Source: Caenorhabditis elegans (Eukaryota > Nematoda > Chromadorea > Rhabditida > Rhabditidae). From it: DNA of 64,000 bases. Under the pieces are notes generated by a model that had not been told where the DNA came from, searched no databases, and saw only the letters and a program-made list of their open reading frames with translations. Made by a program: the position numbers and the translations under genes. The stretch is taken from contig NC_003283.11 of the NCBI RefSeq assembly GCF_000002985.6, positions 17,299,501 through 17,363,500 on the forward strand, written 5' to 3'. Positions 1-12,140 of this stretch are shown here, one piece after another (position 1 is the stretch's first letter; every line of letters begins with the position of its first letter).

Positions 1-1975
1 ACCAATGTTTGTACATCGTGTCATAGTTGTGTTTCATATGCTTTAAATCGTCCAATACTTCAATTGTAAGATAATCGAGAGATTTCATTTGAATCGCAAG
101 AACTTCTATTTTCGAATCCGGTTTGACTCTGTCTAAACACCTCCGAACAGGCCAGGAAACTAAGCGTAGAGCTAATCTAAAAATTTAATATTTAATGAAT
201 TTTTTTAGACATGCGAATCCCACATAGTAGTTAATCCAACATGTTGTAATATGTTTTCTATGATTACAGCGGTTGCAAGTACTCGCAAGCCACATCCATC
301 ATTTATATCATCCGGAATCTCTGGTGGAGTGTCGTTTCCCGTTGTTGAAGTTGTCTTGACTATTGTGTTGTTTAAATGTTTCTGAAATCAAGATAGGTAA
401 GCCGGCTATGAAATTAGACACGATCTAACATTAGGCTAATAGTAAGCAATGCACAATTAACCAGTTATAAGGAAAATTTAGTAAGAACCAACCGGTATGG
501 TGAACTTCTGAATTACAATTTCCGCGTCTTCGATTATACACATTACACCATCCCCCAACGCCCGAGTACTATTAGGAATGAATGGCCCGATAGGAGGCCC
601 AAACAAATCATCCAAGGTTTCGTCAGCAATATGATTCATATTTGAACTGGAAAAAATTGCTTTGCAATTGCCTTCATAGTTGAGGGATACCTGAAAGAAC
701 CTACCCTATCATAAGAGACTTTAAATACTGTGTCTTTGTAGAAGTACTTTCATACTTATTAATGGTGGAGTATCATCAGTGGAGAGATTGTTTTAAAAAA
801 GCAAGATAATGGTACTATGTTATATAATTTTTTGAAGATGGCAGAATCTAAGTATTTGGCCAATTCCTATTTCAATAACCACAATGAGAATTATTTCGAT
901 GGAGCACACTTTCACGCTTTTATTACACTAACTTAGAAGCGTGCAACCGCGCTTCATCGAGCATATTCTCTTGGCGGTAATTCAAATAGAAACTCGGTAA
1001 AAACGGAGATTCTTCCTATTTTCAAAAATCCAATAAAACTGAGAATTTTTTAATTTTCCACATGATATTTGGTCATTCTGAAACTATAAGCGTTCCTACT
1101 GGCGCTACTCCACCTTCACTAATATGTATATCTTTTTTGAAACCGCAAATTATTCTCAAATTTTATAAAACTGACAAACCTTCTTTATTGCACGTAGATC
1201 GTCAATTGAAAGATTCTCAACTTTGAATTGCACCCACATCATGTCAATAATTTCCAACTGCTCAATTTCCATAATGTCTTTAAATATATTTGCTTGACAT
1301 TCAAAATCATCGCTCACAAATTCAAACCCAATTGTGGTTAGCGTTCGAATGTTAAAGCACGAAAAAGCTTTTCGAATTTGGTGTATGTCATTTACAATTA
1401 GCTTCCCAAAAAGCGCGTTTATCTTTTTGGCTCTCGACATTGATACCAACCGATCGTATATGCTTTGCAGTTGTGTCAAGCTTAGATTTTCGTCTTCACA
1501 TCGACAAAATTCGATAACAAATTGGAATAGTTTTTCACATTCGCTGTTCAACATGATTTCCAGATCATCACACATCACATCTATGCAGTCTCGGTCTTTT
1601 ATTTTAATTGGTTGTTGTGGTTCGTAAGTTATCCAAGTATCATTTGTCCTGCCGTGATAAAATACTTCAGTTGGTTTTGTATATGAAACCCTGGAAAAAC
1701 GATGTTTTATATCAGGCCTTCCTGTTTTTTGGTTGTTTGGTTTATACAAAAAATATATATTGAAAAAAGTTTTGTGGTTTTCTCGAATTTTGTCTGACTT
1801 TGCGAGAAACGAAACGTTGTGTTCAACTGTTCTCAAAAAATAAACTAAAATTTTCAAAAATAAAAAACGTTTACCGTTCTGTTTCAATGATCAACGACGG
1901 GCTTTCTCCATTCAGTTTCAAAGTGATATTTGTTATTGGAGCAGTTTGTTTTGTGAGTCTAAAAGCATGTGACAT
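1..1975 (-). CDS. FTH-domain gene fused to a second F-box (fbxa type), 3' end off the window
   Basis: Exons on the minus strand are 1975-1875, 1690-1180, 690-493, 381-224 and 176 to beyond 1, all joining in phase. The first three encode an FTH (FOG-2 homology) domain, which in fbxa proteins lies behind the F-box and is thought to bind substrates. The next two encode an F-box-like stretch (...IIENILQHVGLTT then LALRLVSWPVRRCLD), so the polypeptide runs FTH then F-box, as if two fbxa units were joined. I see no F-box upstream of 1975, so the first unit is FTH only or has an undetected 5' exon. The ATG at 1975 directly follows TTTCAG, which could be a cis or a trans-splice acceptor. The intron 1179-691 holds a foldback repeat. 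The 381-224 donor (AT/GTGGGA) is chosen because it alone keeps the F-box in frame. Confidence 0.7.
745..1125. repeat. Foldback repeat, GGTGGAGTAGCGCCAGT family
   Basis: Inverted ends GGTGGAGTATCATCAGTG (about 765) and ACTGGCGCTACTCCACC (about 1097) plus an inner CCAAATATCAT motif lie inside an intron of the flanking FTH gene. Related ends recur at 16745-16775, 29812-30255 and about 61385-61435, so this is a dispersed family of inverted-repeat elements. Confidence 0.7.
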
Positions 1976-2877
1976 CTGAAATGAAGAAAATTCTACTACG
2001 AAATGAAAACTACAATTGTTGATTAGAATTGATGCCATGTAAAACTGATAGGAAAAATATGATTTTTAATCAATAAATTATCAAAGGCATTTTCAACACA
2101 GGGCAAAGCATATGTATATATTTTTAATTTGAAACAACATGGTGCACGTAAATTTTGAATAAATGATATAAACTAGATAAAAGAAGATCACACTTAAAGT
2201 TGAACCGTTTTCAAATGAGAAACCCAATTTTTTTTAGTTTCTATACTGTATTGAGACTTTATTGAGACTACTGTATTGAGACTGTATTGAGACTACTGTA
2301 TTGAGACTTTTAAAAAAGATTACAAAACTGTTTTCAAATTCAAATTTTATAGTGTTTGATTTTTTATTACAGTTTTACAATTTCAGGGAAAAAATTGAAT
2401 TGTTTTTATTAATATAAATTACACAATTGGAATTATTGGGCAAAAATGCGTGCGTAAACCGTACATACTGATAAAAAGGGGTCATTCCACTGAATCAGCA
2501 GAAAATGAGACAAACTTTTTCTCATTTAGGTTACGCTTTTTAGAGAAGTGTAACACAGTTTTGCAAAATGAAAGAAAACCATGTGAAAAATAGTTCACCG
2601 AGTGAGGCCCAAAAAAGTATATGTATACTATAAGTAAAATTAACAACAGAAACATTAAACATTCGAAAAAGTCCAGGGTTAAAAAGAGTCATAAAGACAA
2701 TATTATTTGAGGGGCAGTTCGAAATATGGTTTTCTAACAATTAATTTTTTTAAATGTGCCACTTGATGTTAGGTTTGTAGAGTGAACTAAAGTTGTTTCA
2801 AGTTGCTCTTTTCTACCTGTGAGCTTTGAAACGATACATTAAAGATGTCACTTCATCACTGAGTAATTTGTTTTCAG
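1976..2877. other. AT-rich intergenic stretch with a small tandem repeat
   Basis: No convincing coding exon on either strand. About 2241-2312 holds a few imperfect copies of TACTGTATTGAGAC. The minus strand 2740-2540 is open but shows no recognisable domain. Confidence 0.5.
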
Positions 2878-2994
2878 CTCAGCGGTCGCCCTATCATTAC
2901 TGTGATTTGAATCCAATGACCAACAAGGCCGGAGTCTGGGTTACACACGGAATTCAACTGATTAAGCCTGCTGCAGGATGCACGAAACTCTGAG
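2878..2994 (+). pseudogene. Orphan terminal-exon-like fragment
   Basis: A good acceptor (TTTTCAG at 2871-2877) is followed by an open frame ending at TGA 2992-2994, read as QRSPYHYCDL then NKAGVWVTHGIQLIKPAAGC. I do not recognise the family and find no partner exon upstream. It may be a relic of a secreted-protein gene, or chance. Confidence 0.2.
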
Positions 2995-3000
2995 CCATTA

Positions 3001-3216
3001 CTACTCAGTCAAGAGCGAGTCACGGCAACTTGGTCCAAAACCATTCCTAATTAGTAAACCACAACTAAATAGCTTAAAACCATTGCTAACTAGCAAAAAA
3101 ACATTGTTAATTAGCAAAAAAGGCTAATTAGCAATGATCTTAAGCTAATTAGTTATGGTTTACTAATTAGGAATGGTTTTGGACCAAGTTGCCGTGACTC
3201 ACTCTTGACTGAGTAG
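3001..3216. repeat. Palindromic (foldback) element, about 216 bp
   Basis: The left arm begins CTACTCAGTCAAGAG and the right arm ends CTCTTGACTGAGTAG. Arms of about 65 bp are near-perfect reverse complements, around a centre rich in AATTAGCAA-type repeats. Transcripts would fold into a long hairpin. Probably a non-autonomous DNA transposon. Confidence 0.85.
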
Positions 3217-3553
3217 CAGCGACCGTCTGGGTGTTCTTCTGATTGCAGTATGAAGCCGTCAGCAAATTTCCCTTTAGGAGAGAACTTTGACAAAAATTGA
3301 CCTTAAAGAGCTTTCAGATCAACTTTTTCTAGTTCAAAATGCTCCGTGGGAGCTAAACTTTCATTCAGAAGTTGGAAGACAAGTTGAAATACTTCCCATG
3401 TATCACGTTTTTAATGTTTGGGCAGCTGAAACGTTCTTGAACTTTACCATTTTCAAAAAGTTCTTGACGTCTGAAAAACGAGGAAATGTTAAAAATTTGC
3501 ACCGGTCTCACTCTATTTTTCAATCACACATTTATTTTTTCTAATTCCTTGAC

Positions 3554-4938
3554 ATGTACAACATTGACTTTTCTGAGCCACTTTGGATTGTTAACTATTA
3601 TCATTTTATTGGAATTTCTTCTCTGTTAGGCAATATTTTTGGAATATACTTGTTAATTTTCCAAACGAAGGAGCTTGGCGAATTTCGATACTATCTGCTG
3701 CTTTTTCAGGTTTGGTTTGAGTTTGATAAAGGGATTGATACGTATAAGTTTTATACAATTTCAGGTTGTATGTACAGCAACGGACTTGAATCTCACTACC
3801 TTCATGAAATTCTTGCCATATTATCCAATCAACGCTCTCGGAACGATTGGATATTTCTCGCAATGGTTCAATATGCCCACTCATTATTGCATGGTATGTA
3901 CGAAAATTCGAAACATAATGAAATATTTGTAACTATCTACAATTGGAAAGCTTTTAGTGTAACATTCTGTGCAAATTGGTGCACATGTAATGCGCGATTC
4001 ATCGAAAGCGGCAATTTTGAGTTACTTTTCAGTTATCCCGTTTCACCTGTTCAAAATTGATACCACATTCATAGTTTTGTATCCAAAAGCGTTTCCTGTT
4101 GAACATAACAATTTTCTATCTTTCAGCTAGTCAGTCTGACGTTCATATACTACGAGTCCGAATGCCTAGCTCTGTGCTTCTTCCAAAAACATCAGAAAAT
4201 CGCTAGTGTCATCGATGTTCATGTGATTCCAAGATATGCAATCATCATCGGATCGTTGATATTTTTAGCTTTTCCAGTCTATCCGATTATTGCCATGCAG
4301 ATTCTCGATGTTGGACAGGAAAAGCAATTGGAATATATCAAAGAGGTGCGTGTTGAGATATTGTTGAGTATTTATTGTTTTTGAGATTTTGAGATTTTTA
4401 GAATCTTTTCGACTACTACGCTGGATTTTCAACTGTACCACATTTCGCAATTTACGTCGACTCACCACTGTTGTACAGCGTCTATTCTGTGGTCTTGCTA
4501 ACAATGGGAGCTATTTTCGGATGTTTGGTGCTCGTCAACACTGACCTCATTCGCTTGATGGTTCGCTTGAAACCTCAAATTTCCCAGCAAAACTACCAAA
4601 AACACGCGGAGGCAATCCAAAGCCTAATTGTGCAGATGTTTGTCGCCGGTCTCTGCGCATTGCCACTGTTCGGTGTAGCTTTCGTTCTTGCTTTTCAAAT
4701 GGAGAATGGTCAACTTATTGGGAAACTCATGTTTGTGTGTTGTACCTGTCATTCTACAATTAACATGATTTCGTTGTTCATCTTTTTTCCGCCATATCGA
4801 AGATATTTGCTCAAAAAATTTGGAATGTAAGTGCATGCAAGTGTAGATCTGAGAATGTACATATTTTGGAAAAAACTCTTCAATTTCAGAAAACGACGGA
4901 GTCTCTTTCAAGTGGGCGCGTCTTCTGTGTTAAGTTGA
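3554..4938 (+). CDS. Seven-transmembrane chemoreceptor, sri-like
   Basis: Exons 3554-3709, 3765-3893, 4127-4345, 4402-4826 and 4890-4938 give a 325-residue protein with all junctions in phase. Hydrophobic segments alternate with loops as expected for seven helices: TM1 near WIVNYYHFIGISSLLGNIFG, a short conserved loop YYLLLFQ-VVCTATDLNL, and a last helix followed by FPPYRRYLLKK. The TM2 region and the loop LMVRLKPQISQQNYQKHAEA suggest the nematode Sri family of serpentine receptors, with the related Srh family as the alternative. Such receptors sit in ciliary membranes of sensory neurons and are presumed to bind odorants. The model is complete and unbroken. AATAAA-type signals lie near 5047. 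Confidence 0.88.
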
Positions 4939-5614
4939 CAGTTCTGCAAAAAGCGTATTATTTAATATTTCAGTTTTTTCGAGAGACTCATTTTTAGGCA
5001 CCTTCGTATAATTAATAATATTCATAACATGACCGAAAAAGCTGAACTAATAAAAATTTAAGATATTTGTATATTTGTGTATATCTACAGGAAGAGCCAT
5101 AATTATGGCGACCAGCTGCAAGCTCGCTAGAACTTGTGTTCTAGAATTCTTCTGTCACGAATATTTTCAAACGTAACTTCATTCTTATTTGAAGTTCACG
5201 TTTTCGTCTTTTATCTTCCACAGGGAAAGCAAGATTACTCGAAAGCTGTCCGATGTTGGTTTAAAATAAAGACTTTTTGTGAAAAAAAAATTAATGTAAA
5301 AAACTTTCCGGAAATGTCTCCCTTTGACTGTTTCAACAGGCCAATAACATCTATGTTGCTTGCCACACATTTCTGCTCAGAAAATTTTGACGCCATCAGT
5401 CTATAAAGCGTGACCTTACACTTTACTAACGAGGCAAACCACCCATTGTGTCACCTTTCCCATGCTTACTATGTTCCTTGATTGCTTACACGTGAAGAGT
5501 CCAAGTGAAGTACGTGCCTGCATTGAATGAAGGGCAACACTGAAATGGTGATAGCCAAAAACAACCATGATGTCTTTATGGTCATGGTTGAAAAATTACT
5601 ATCCCTCAAATCTT
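4939..5614. other. Intergenic, no gene seen
   Basis: AT-rich 3' flank of the receptor. Short open frames near 5134-5406 on both strands lack domain signal, splice context and codon bias. Confidence 0.5.
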
Positions 5615-6262
5615 ATTAGTTTTAAAAATGATATTTCTATTCAACGGCTTGCAACAAAGTTAAATGAGTACAAAAATGCATTTTAAATTGAGAATATCGG
5701 TTGTTTCAGACAGTATACGATTGTGGTTTTAAAAACTATCAACTTACAACATTTACAAGCACGCACAATCCTTTTTTTTGTTTTTGTAAACAATATTCCT
5801 CATTGTTAAATTAAAAATAAACTTGTCAAAACTTTCAAATGGATATTGATAATAGTAAGATTGTCATGTTCCGTGGTTCAATATATTTTTGATCCAAACA
5901 GGAGAACGAACACGATATTAGGAATGTTTGCTCTCAAGATTTTACTGTTAGAATCAAAGTTTTCCTAAACTTATTACAGTTTATGACAATTTGTTAGCTC
6001 ATCCGTTAAATTCCACTACTATCGGTATTTATTTGAAGTTGCTTAACAAGTTCATTAACTTAACAATGAGGAATATTGTTTACGAAAAATCAAAGTAGGA
6101 GGTGTGTGCATGTTTATGAGCAGTGGAAAATGATAACAGAATCCATGATCAGTTTTTCAGTTCTTACAACCACTCAATTTAAAATGGCTTGGTTTACTCG
6201 TTTAACTTTGTTGCGAGCCGCTGAATAAAAAATTTCCACTTTAAAAACTAATCAAATTTGAA
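5615..6262. repeat. Diverged foldback element, about 650 bp
   Basis: Arms of about 210 bp match in inverse orientation. Left segments TTCAACGGCTTGCAACAAAG and GTAAACAATATTCCTCATTG recur reverse-complemented near 6205-6235 and 6063-6085. The right arm ends within about 20 bp of the start of the VMO-I gene, so the element may supply part of its promoter. Arms differ at many positions, so it is old. Confidence 0.8.
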
Positions 6263-6281
6263 GGCTAGTAATTTTTCAGCA

Positions 6282-8235
6282 ATGATCATGAAGACAACAT
6301 GGTTGTTTCTGGCTATAACCATTTCAGTTTTGCCCTTAATTCAATGCAGGCATGTACTTCCCTTGGGTTCTCCACGTGTAAACAATAAAGGAACATGGAG
6401 AGCATGGGAAAGGTGCCCTGATGGAAGGTTTGTTCATGGAATGCAGTTGAAATACGAAGTCAGCACAACTGATATAACTGGAATGAACGCAGTTGCATTG
6501 TACTGTCAACTTATTGGATTGGGTAAGTGGGTTAATTCTGAGTTTATTCTGAGTAGTTTATTATAACATTGAACTTCAGATAGTTTCAACAAAGACAACT
6601 GGATAACCGGAGGCGAAGGACCGTGGGGTAGCTGGGGGAATGTACATTTCTGTCCTCAAGGAACGTTTGTCGTTGGTTTCAATTTACGATCAGAAGAACA
6701 CGAAGACGGTCGTGACAATATCGCGGCGGACAACTTTGCCGCTCGTTGTGGCACAGAAGAACGACCCGATAATGAGACGTACCAGTATGTAGCAGGTATA
6801 CAGCAAGCATTTTATACTCGTTACTTATTTGGGAGAAAACTTTAATATTTAAGGACTGACACTTCAAAGAGGAACATGGACTGGGTGGAATTGGTGTCCA
6901 AGAGGCTATGGTGTCTGTGGAATACAAACCCAAATCCAGGAACGACAAGGAAGTGACAAAGATGATACATCACTTAATAATGTAAATCTGGAGTGTTGTC
7001 TGATTTCGAAGAGTTGTATCGAGTGCACACGAGTTCACATTCATTCTCCACATGTCAACACCCTTGGTGAATGGCATCCGTGGGCAAGGTGTGGTGATGG
7101 AAAGTATGCACACGGTATACAGATCAAGTACGAACAGGATCGAGAAGGCGCCGATAACACTGCTCTCAACGCCGTCGTCTTGTATTGCCAGTCGTTTGGT
7201 CATGAAGGTATCAACAAAACGAATCGGGTGATGGAGAAGGAGCATTTGGCAGTTGGCAATCTATCAGAGCTTGTCCAATCGGGACAGTTATAATTGGATT
7301 CGCACTCCGTTCTGAACCATATCAGGGACATAGAAAAGATAGTCTTGGTGCTGTTAATTTCAAGGCACACTGCGGCACTTTGAATGGACCAAGGAATGTT
7401 ACGGACTCTATTCAAGGTTTGTATACACTGTGATTTTATGTTATTTCAAAGTGTGGCCAACAATAATATCGAAGGCATTTAGTGTTGATCGATTTTCGAT
7501 CACAAAACCGATTTTTCACTTCAGGAGACTCATCTAGCAATGGCAATTGGAGTTCCGATCAGTTCTGTCCAGAAAACTACGTGGTCTGTGGAATCCAAAG
7601 TCAAATACAGTGGCCTAACAGTGGTACTGATGGGGAGAACACTGCACTGAACAACATAAACTTGGAATGCTGCCAAGTTCCCGGTACATGTGTGCCTGGA
7701 TATTCAATGATTAAACTGGCAGAGTACGACAACTCAAAGGGTATTTATTCATTCATCTAGTTGTTTTAATGTATAATAGTTTAAAGGGGAAGGTACAGTT
7801 TCCGCATCATTCGAACGGAAGACTTCGTATGCTCGGAAATCTGGGAAAACGGTGGTTCTAACCGAAGAGGAAAGGCATACTATTTATCAACGTAACATTA
7901 ATTCGAGTTGAACTCAAATAAAATTGATTTCAGAAATTTCTGCAAGTGTTTCCGGTAAAATCCATTTCTCGATGTCAGGAAACTTTAATTATCAAAGAGC
8001 CACAACAGATGAGATATTCACTTCGACGGAGGTTCAAAAGATGCTGGAAGATGCAATAACCAACGAAAGAACCGTATAACATTGGAAATAGTTTTTCGAA
8101 GAGTCTAGCCTTGTATTTCAGGAAACCATGTCATTTACGGTACCAGCGAAATCACGTCTGCTTATCGAACAACTATTTATCACCTGCGGAGAGCATCGTA
8201 TTGGATTGGCAAAGACCGTCTCGAGAACGGTTTGA
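6282..8235 (+). CDS. Secreted protein with two VMO-I domains and a novel C-terminus; one frame break
   Basis: Exons are 6282-6522, 6580-6795, 6854-7416, 7525-7740, 7787-7891, 7934-8073 and 8122-8235. ATG at 6282 or 6288 follows a TTTTTCAG that could be a trans-splice site. Residues 1-22 form a signal peptide (TTWLFLAITISVLPLIQC). Two repeats follow, each with W-W-CP-G-F/V-G, GEG-W/F-GSW and a closing NLECC, the three-sheet pattern of vitelline membrane outer layer protein I, a secreted beta-prism fold. The last 120 residues are Ser/Thr-rich alternating strands, weakly like pore-forming aerolysin-type folds; this is only a guess. In repeat 2 the frame slips by one base between 7207 and 7222 (near CAACAAAACG), where repeat 1 has an intron. 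Exon lengths total one base short of a multiple of three, so it is a pseudogene, a variant or a sequence error. Confidence 0.75.
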
Positions 8236-8668
8236 TCGTTTCTGAACCAATTTAAAAATGTGTACTACCTCACCTCATTATGTCACTACATGAATTTTCT
8301 TGAATGCTCTCAATTAAACGCTTCTGATAATTGTTCTTCCCAAATAATCAACACATGATGATAATAAATATACTTTTATCAGAAAACATGCCACAAAACA
8401 GTCTCAGCCAATGATTAATGTTCATGATGCCTTAAGTATCCTTTATACACAATGAAATTTTTATACGATCATAATTTTTTATTAATTTCATTTGATTATT
8501 GTATTTTCTTTTTTCCTTGGTTTGTAATTTACAATGCAGTTTTTGCGTATTTATTACTTTTTTTTGAAAATCATCATTTACTATATATAAAGCGCATTTT
8601 CCGCTTGTCCCGTCCTTCACCTCGGCAGCAGACAGCGATCGAGGTCAACGATGGACATCGCATATCAG
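8236..8668. other. 3' flank, no gene seen
   Basis: AT-rich sequence with poly-T runs between the VMO-I gene and the tandem arrays. The last 80 bases are more GC-rich and lead straight into the 37-bp array. Confidence 0.5.
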
Positions 8669-9060
8669 CGAAAACATTTTGGCGGGAATTCAAAATTTAA
8701 TTTTTTGAAAACATTTTGGCGGGAATTCAAAATTTAATTTTTTGAAAACATTTTGGCGGGAATTCAATATTTAATTTTTTGAAAACATTTTGGCGGGAAT
8801 TCAAAATTTAATTTTTTGAAAACATTTTGGCGCGAAATTCAAATTTTAATTTTTCAAAACATTTTGGCGCGAAATTCAAATTTTAATTTTTTGAAAACAT
8901 TTTGGCGCGAAATTCAAATTTTAATTATTCAAAAAATTTTGGCGCGAAATTCAAATTTTAATTTTTCAAAACATTTTGGCGCGAAATTCAAATTTTAATT
9001 TTTCCAACAAATTTTGGCGCGAAATTCAAATTTAAATTTTTCAAAAAAATTTTGGCGGAC
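8669..9060. repeat. 37-bp tandem repeat array
   Basis: About ten copies with a 37-bp period (core ACATTTTGGCGGGAATTC, later copies GGCGCGAAATTC), spaced at 8674, 8711, 8748 and on. GGCGGGAAATTC-type motifs reappear right of the next array at about 12250-12500, so the two probably form one composite satellite. Confidence 0.95.
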
Positions 9061-12000
9061 ATTGGCTGTAGTGCTGTCGTGGCACTATAGGGGTACTGTA
9101 GGATTAATGTAGGGTTACTGTAGTTTGAGGAAAAACACATTTTCGATGTTTGAAGAGATAGTGGGTTGGGGTTAGTGGATGGATGTTGTCGGGGTACTGT
9201 AATAGTACTGTAGAGGTACTGTAGGATTACGGTAGGATTACTGTAGTTTGAGGGAAAACACATTTTCGATGTTTGGAGAGATAGTGGGTTGGGGTTAGTG
9301 GATGGATGTTGTCGAAGTACTGTAATAGTACTGTAGAGGTACTGTAGGATTACGGTAGGATTACTGTAGTTTGAGGAAAAACACATTTTCGTTGTTTGGA
9401 GAGATAGTGGGTTGGGGTTAGTGGATGGATGTTGTCGGGGTACTGTAATAGTACTGTAGAGGTACTGTAGGATTACGGTAGGATTACTGTAGTTTGAGGA
9501 AAAACACATTTTCGTTGTTTGGAGAAATAGTGGGTTGGGGTTAGTGGATGGATGTTGTCGGGGTACTGTAATAGTACTGTAGAGGTACTGTAAAATTACG
9601 GTAGGATTACTGTAGTTTGAGGAAAAACACATTTTCAATGTTTGGAGAGATAGTGGGTTGGGGTTAGTGGATGGATGTTGTCGGGGTACTGTAATACTAC
9701 TGTAGAGGTACTGTAAAATTACGGTAGGATTACTGTAGTTTGAGGAAAAACACATTTTCAATGTTTGGAGAGATAGTGGGTTGGGGTTAGTGGATGGATG
9801 TTGTCGGGGTACTGTAATAGTACTGTAGAGGTACTGTAGGATTACGGTAGGATTACTGTAGTTTGAGGAAAAACACATTTTCGATGTTTGGAGAGATAGT
9901 GGGTTGGGGTTAGTGGATGGATGTTGTCGGGGTACTGTAATAGTACTGTAAAGGTACTGTAGGATTACGGTAGGATTACTGTAGTTTGAGGAAAAACACA
10001 TTTTCGTTGTTTGGAGTGATAGTGGGTTGGGGTTAGTGGATGGATGTTGTCGGGGTACTGTAATAATACTGTAAAGGTACTGTAAAATTACGGTAGGATT
10101 ACTGAAGTTTGAGGAAAAACACATTTTCGTTGTTTGGAGTGATAGTGGGTTGGGGTTAGTGGATGGATGTTGTCGGGGTACTGTAGGATTACGGTAGGAT
10201 TACTGAAGTTTGAGGAAAAACACATTTTCGATGTTTGGAGAGATAGTGGGTTGGGGTTAGTGGATGGATGTTGTCGGGGTACTGTAATAGTACTGTAGAG
10301 GTACTGTAGGATTACGGTAGGATTACTGAAGTTTGAGGAAAAACACATTTTCGTTGTTTGGAGTGATAGTGGGTTGGGGTTAGTGGATGGATGTTGTCGG
10401 GGTACTGTAATAGTACTGTAGAGGTACTGTAGGATTACGGTAGGATTACTGTAGTTTGAGGAAAAACACATTTTCGTTGTTTGGAGTGGTAGTGGGTTGG
10501 GGTTAGTGGATGGATGTTGTCGGGGTACTGTAGGATTACGGTAGGATTACTGAAGTTTGAGGAAAAACACATTTTCGATGTTTGGAGTGATAGTGGGTTG
10601 GGGTTAGTGGATGGATGTTGTCGGGGTACTGTAGGATTACGGTAGGATTACTGAAGTTTGAGGAAAAACACATTTTCGATGTTTGGAGAGATAGTGGGTT
10701 GGGGTTAGTGGATGGATGTTGTCGGGGTACTGTAATAGTACTGTAGAGGTACTGTAGGATTACGGTAGGATTACTGAAGTTTGAGGAAAAACACATTTTC
10801 GTTGTTTGGAGTGATAGTGGGTTGGGGTTAGTGGATGGATGTTGTCGGGGTACTGTAGGATTACGGTAGGATTACTGAAGTTTGAGGAAAAACACATTTT
10901 CGATGTTTGGAGAGATAGTGGGTTGGGGTTAGTGGATGGATGTTGTCGGGGTACTGTAATAGTACTGTAGAGGTACTGTAGGATTACGGTAGGATTACTG
11001 TAGTTTGAGGAAAAACATATTTTCGATGTTTGGAGAGATAGTGGGTTGGGGTTAGTGGATGGATGTTGTCGGGGTACTGTAATAGTACTGTAAAGGTACT
11101 GTAGGATTACGGTAGGATTACTGTAGTTTGAGGAAAAACACATTTTCGTTGTTTGGAGTGATAGTGGGTTGGGGTTAGTGGATGGATGTTGTCGGGGTAC
11201 TGTAATAGTACTGTAGAGGTACTGTAAAATTACGGTAGGATTACTGTAGTTTGAGGAAAAACACATTTTCGATGTTTGAAGAGATAGTGGGTTGGGGTTA
11301 GTGGATGGATGTTGTCGGGGTACTGTAATAGTACTGTAGAGGTACTGTAAAATTACGGTAGGATTACTGAAGTTTGAGGAAAAACACATTTTCGTTGTTT
11401 GGAGTGATAGTGGGTTGGGGTTAGTGGATGGATGTTGTCGGGGTACTGTAGGATTACGGTAGGATTACTGTAGTTTGAGGAAAAACACATTTTCGTTGTT
11501 TGGAGTGATAGTGGGTTGGGGTTAGTGGATGGATGTTGTCGGGGTACTGTAGGATTACGGTAGGATTACTGTAGTTTGAGGAAAAACACATTTTCGTTGT
11601 TTGGAGTGATAGTGGGTTGGGGTTAGTGGATGGATGTTGTCGGGGTACTGTAGGATTACGGTAGGATTACTGAAGTTTGAGGAAAAACACATTTTCGTTG
11701 TTTGGAGAGATAGTGGGTTGGGGTTAGTGGATGGATGTTGTCGGGGTACTGTAATAGTACTGTAGAGGTACTGTAGGATTACGGTAGGATTACTGTAGTT
11801 TGAGGAAAAACACATTTTCGTTGTTTGGAGAGATAGTGGGTTGGGGTTAGTGGATGGATGTTGTCGGGGTACTGTAATAGTACTGTAGAGGTACTGTAAA
11901 ATTACGGTAGGATTACTGTAGTTTGAGGAAAAACACATTTTCGTTGTTTGGAGAAATAGTGGGTTGGGGTTAGTGGATGGATGTTGTCGGGGTACTGTAA

Positions 12001-12140
12001 TAGTACTGTAGAGGTACTGTAGGATTACGGTAGGATTACTGTAGTTTGAGGAAAAACACATTTTCGATGTTTGCAGAGATAGTGGGTTGGGGTTAGTGGA
12101 TGGATGTTGTCGGGGTACTGTAATAGTACTGTAGAGGTAG
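9061..12140. repeat. Minisatellite of 26 units, 123 bp and 101 bp
   Basis: The anchor TTTGAGG occurs 26 times from 9124 to about 12045, spaced 123 or 101 bp. The short form lacks 22 bp (a GTACTGTAATAGTACTGTAG-type block). Because 123 = 3 x 41, the minus strand stays open for long stretches (for example 10124-8988, 378 codons, repeating MCFSSNYSNPTVILQYLYST...); the 101-bp units break that frame. There is no splice context or start signal, so I treat the open frames as by-products of the repeat, not as genes. Confidence 0.97.

Noticed and set aside
982-1077. Exon ending the FTH domain after 1180
   Set aside because: It lies in the right arm of a foldback repeat, and the alternative exon 690-493 continues the FTH domain in phase and resembles FTH tails elsewhere.
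8669-9060. Possible CRISPR-like array
   Set aside because: The 37-bp units are contiguous with no unique spacers, and the DNA is eukaryotic.
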